Source: Candidatus Pelagibacterales bacterium | GTDB taxonomy: Bacteria; Pseudomonadota; Alphaproteobacteria; Pelagibacterales; AG-422-B15 | Direction: 5' to 3' | NCBI GenBank assembly: GCA_029242795.1 | Contig: JAQWTH010000021.1 | Span: 1 to 35,651, forward strand | DNA length: 35,651 nucleotides | In this document: piece by piece, positions 34,437-35,651 of the stretch | Numbering within the stretch: position 1 is the stretch's first letter | Layout: the number at the start of each line of letters is the position of its first letter | Position numbers and translations under genes: made by a program | The notes under the pieces: generated by a model | What the model saw: only the letters and a program-made list of their open reading frames with translations | What the model was told of the DNA's origin: nothing | Database searches by the model: none

Positions 34437-35648
34437 TCAACTGTATCTCCTAAATACTAATGACGCATTTGTTCCACCAAACCCAAAGCTATTACTCATT
34501 GCCGTATCAAAAGCTCCCTCTTTGATAGATGTTAAAATATTTAAATCCTTAGCAGCTTCGTCAATATCCTTAATATGTGCAGACTCACTCATAAAATTAT
34601 TATTAAGCATTAATAGAGAATATATAGCTTCTTGTGCACCAGCTGCACCGAGCGAATGACCTGTAAGAGATTTTGTTGAACTGATAAAAGGAGTTTCTTC
34701 TCCAAATACTTTTTTGACAGCGCTAAGCTCTGCGTTATCACCCACAGGAGTTGAAGTGCCGTGGGCATTAATATAATCAACTTTTTCATCTAAATTTTTG
34801 ATTGCCATTTTCATACATCTTTCAGCTCCTTCACCTGAAGGCTGTACCATATCGTAACCATCTGAAGTTGCTCCATATCCAACTAATTCAGCATAAATTT
34901 TTGCACCCCTTGATTTTGCGTGTTCAAGTTCTTCTAAAACCAGCACACCACCACCGCCAGCAATTACAAACCCATCTCTAGAAGAGTCAAATGCTCTTGA
35001 TGCAGTCTCTGGAGTATCATTATATTTTGAAGATAGAGCAGTCATAGCATCAAACAAGGCAGACAATGACCAGTCTAATTCTTCTCCACCACCAGCAAAG
35101 ACAATATCCTGTTTTCCCATTTGAATAAGCTCTGCTCCGTGACCTATGCAATGAGCACTTGTTGCACAAGCTGAACTTATAGAATAGTTCATTCCTCTAA
35201 TTTTAAAGAACGTAGATAATGTCGCAGAGTTTGTGCTACACATTACCTTTGGTACACTTGTAGGGCCAATTTTTTTTGGACCAGTATCTCTTGTAATATC
35301 AAAAGCTCTCAATAAATTTTTAGTTGACGGTCCACCTGATCCCATAATAAGACCTGTCATAGGATTAGAAATAAGATTTTCATCTAATCCAGAGTCCTTA
35401 AGTGCCTCAAGCATTGCTAAATAATTGTAACTGGCACCATCACCCATGAATCTTAAAAATTTTCTATCAATCGACTCTTGAAGATTAATCTTAATTTGTC
35501 CACTTACATGACTTCGAAAATTCATATCTTTATGAGATTGATCGAAAGATATCCCAGACTTTGCTTCTCTGAGTGAGTCTGTAACCTCAATAGCATTATT
35601 CCCAATTGGGGAAATTATTCCTAAGCCAGTAATTACAACTTTTCTCAT
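34437..35648 (-). CDS. fabB: 3-oxoacyl-ACP synthase I (FabB)
   Basis: Condensing enzyme of fatty-acid elongation, in the FabB branch that supports unsaturated fatty-acid synthesis with FabA. The protein has 403 residues and is complete: the ATG is at 35648, three bases from the edge. The catalytic triad is Cys161 ([10 protein letters not shown]), His296 ([11 protein letters not shown]) and His331 (GHSLGAAG). [26 protein letters not shown] and [17 protein letters not shown] favour FabB over FabF. It ends in TGA and is coupled to fabI. Its promoter and probable partner fabA lie outside the window. Confidence 0.96.
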   Translation of the reverse strand: MRKVVITGLGIISPIGNNAIEVTDSLREAKSGISFDQSHKDMNFRSHVSGQIKINLQESIDRKFLRFMGDGASYNYLAMLEALKDSGLDENLISNPMTGLIMGSGGPSTKNLLRAFDITRDTGPKKIGPTSVPKVMCSTNSATLSTFFKIRGMNYSISSACATSAHCIGHGAELIQMGKQDIVFAGGGEELDWSLSALFDAMTALSSKYNDTPETASRAFDSSRDGFVIAGGGGVLVLEELEHAKSRGAKIYAELVGYGATSDGYDMVQPSGEGAERCMKMAIKNLDEKVDYINAHGTSTPVGDNAELSAVKKVFGEETPFISSTKSLTGHSLGAAGAQEAIYSLLMLNNNFMSESAHIKDIDEAAKDLNILTSIKEGAFDTAMSNSFGFGGTNASLVFRRYS

Positions 35649-35651
35649 TTT

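Noticed and set aside
1-35651. Mobile elements, CRISPR arrays, tRNAs or horizontally acquired islands
   Set aside because: No spaced direct repeats, transposase or phage motifs, cloverleaf sequences or blocks of unusual base composition were seen.

Overview
The window is strongly AT-rich, almost fully coding chromosomal DNA. Its gene order is alphaproteobacterial: rph-rdgB divergent from grpE-dnaK, nfu/tsaB/fur/plsC/miaB/phoH/ybeY/corC/lnt/metK/trmB, nusA-infB-rbfA-truB-rpsO-pnp, and fabB-fabI. The AT richness, overlapping genes, very short spacers and missing accessory members of conserved blocks suggest a streamlined, marine-type alphaproteobacterium (Pelagibacterales or a HIMB59-like group). 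That placement is inference. No mobile element, phage gene, CRISPR array, tRNA or rRNA was seen, and no gene-free stretch exceeds about 135 bases.

Layout: 1-1447 (minus) is grpE-dnaK, with dnaK cut by the left edge. Positions 1537-2853 (plus) hold rph and rdgB. A minus-strand LpoA-like lipoprotein gene (2850-4148) meets rdgB tail to tail and overlaps rsmI head to head. Positions 4116-7516 (plus) hold rsmI (interrupted by an in-frame TGA), a BON-domain lipoprotein, gshB and an HSL-type alpha/beta hydrolase. Positions 7518-9785 (minus) encode the malic enzyme/phosphotransacetylase fusion. Positions 9899-14552 (plus) hold murJ, trpS, a UspA-family gene, nfu and a Bax-like glucosaminidase. A polysaccharide deacetylase gene lies on the minus strand (14545-15570). 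From 15635 to 33659 all genes are on plus: tsaB, fur/mur, plsC, miaB, phoH, ybeY, corC, lnt, metK, trmB, then nusA, infB, rbfA, truB, rpsO, pnp, and purF. The right end (33656-35648, minus) is fabB-fabI.

The content is mostly translation and RNA metabolism (t6A and ms2i6A tRNA modification, m7G46 tRNA, 16S processing and methylation, pseudouridine-55, IF-2, S15, PNPase). The rest is envelope biogenesis (lipid II flippase, apolipoprotein acyltransferase, LpoA/DolP-like lipoproteins, peptidoglycan hydrolase), fatty-acid and phospholipid synthesis, glutathione, SAM, purine synthesis and the malate-pyruvate node. TGA ends murJ, trpS, tsaB, infB and fabB normally, so the genetic code appears standard.

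No new multi-gene system is evident. The points most worth a second look are a single in-frame TGA in an otherwise perfectly preserved rsmI, a promoter-terminator-antiterminator arrangement just upstream of nusA, and a perfect 13-bp inverted repeat between maeB and murJ. Several usually linked genes (hrcA, yraN, rimI, rimP, ylxR) are absent from their expected places.
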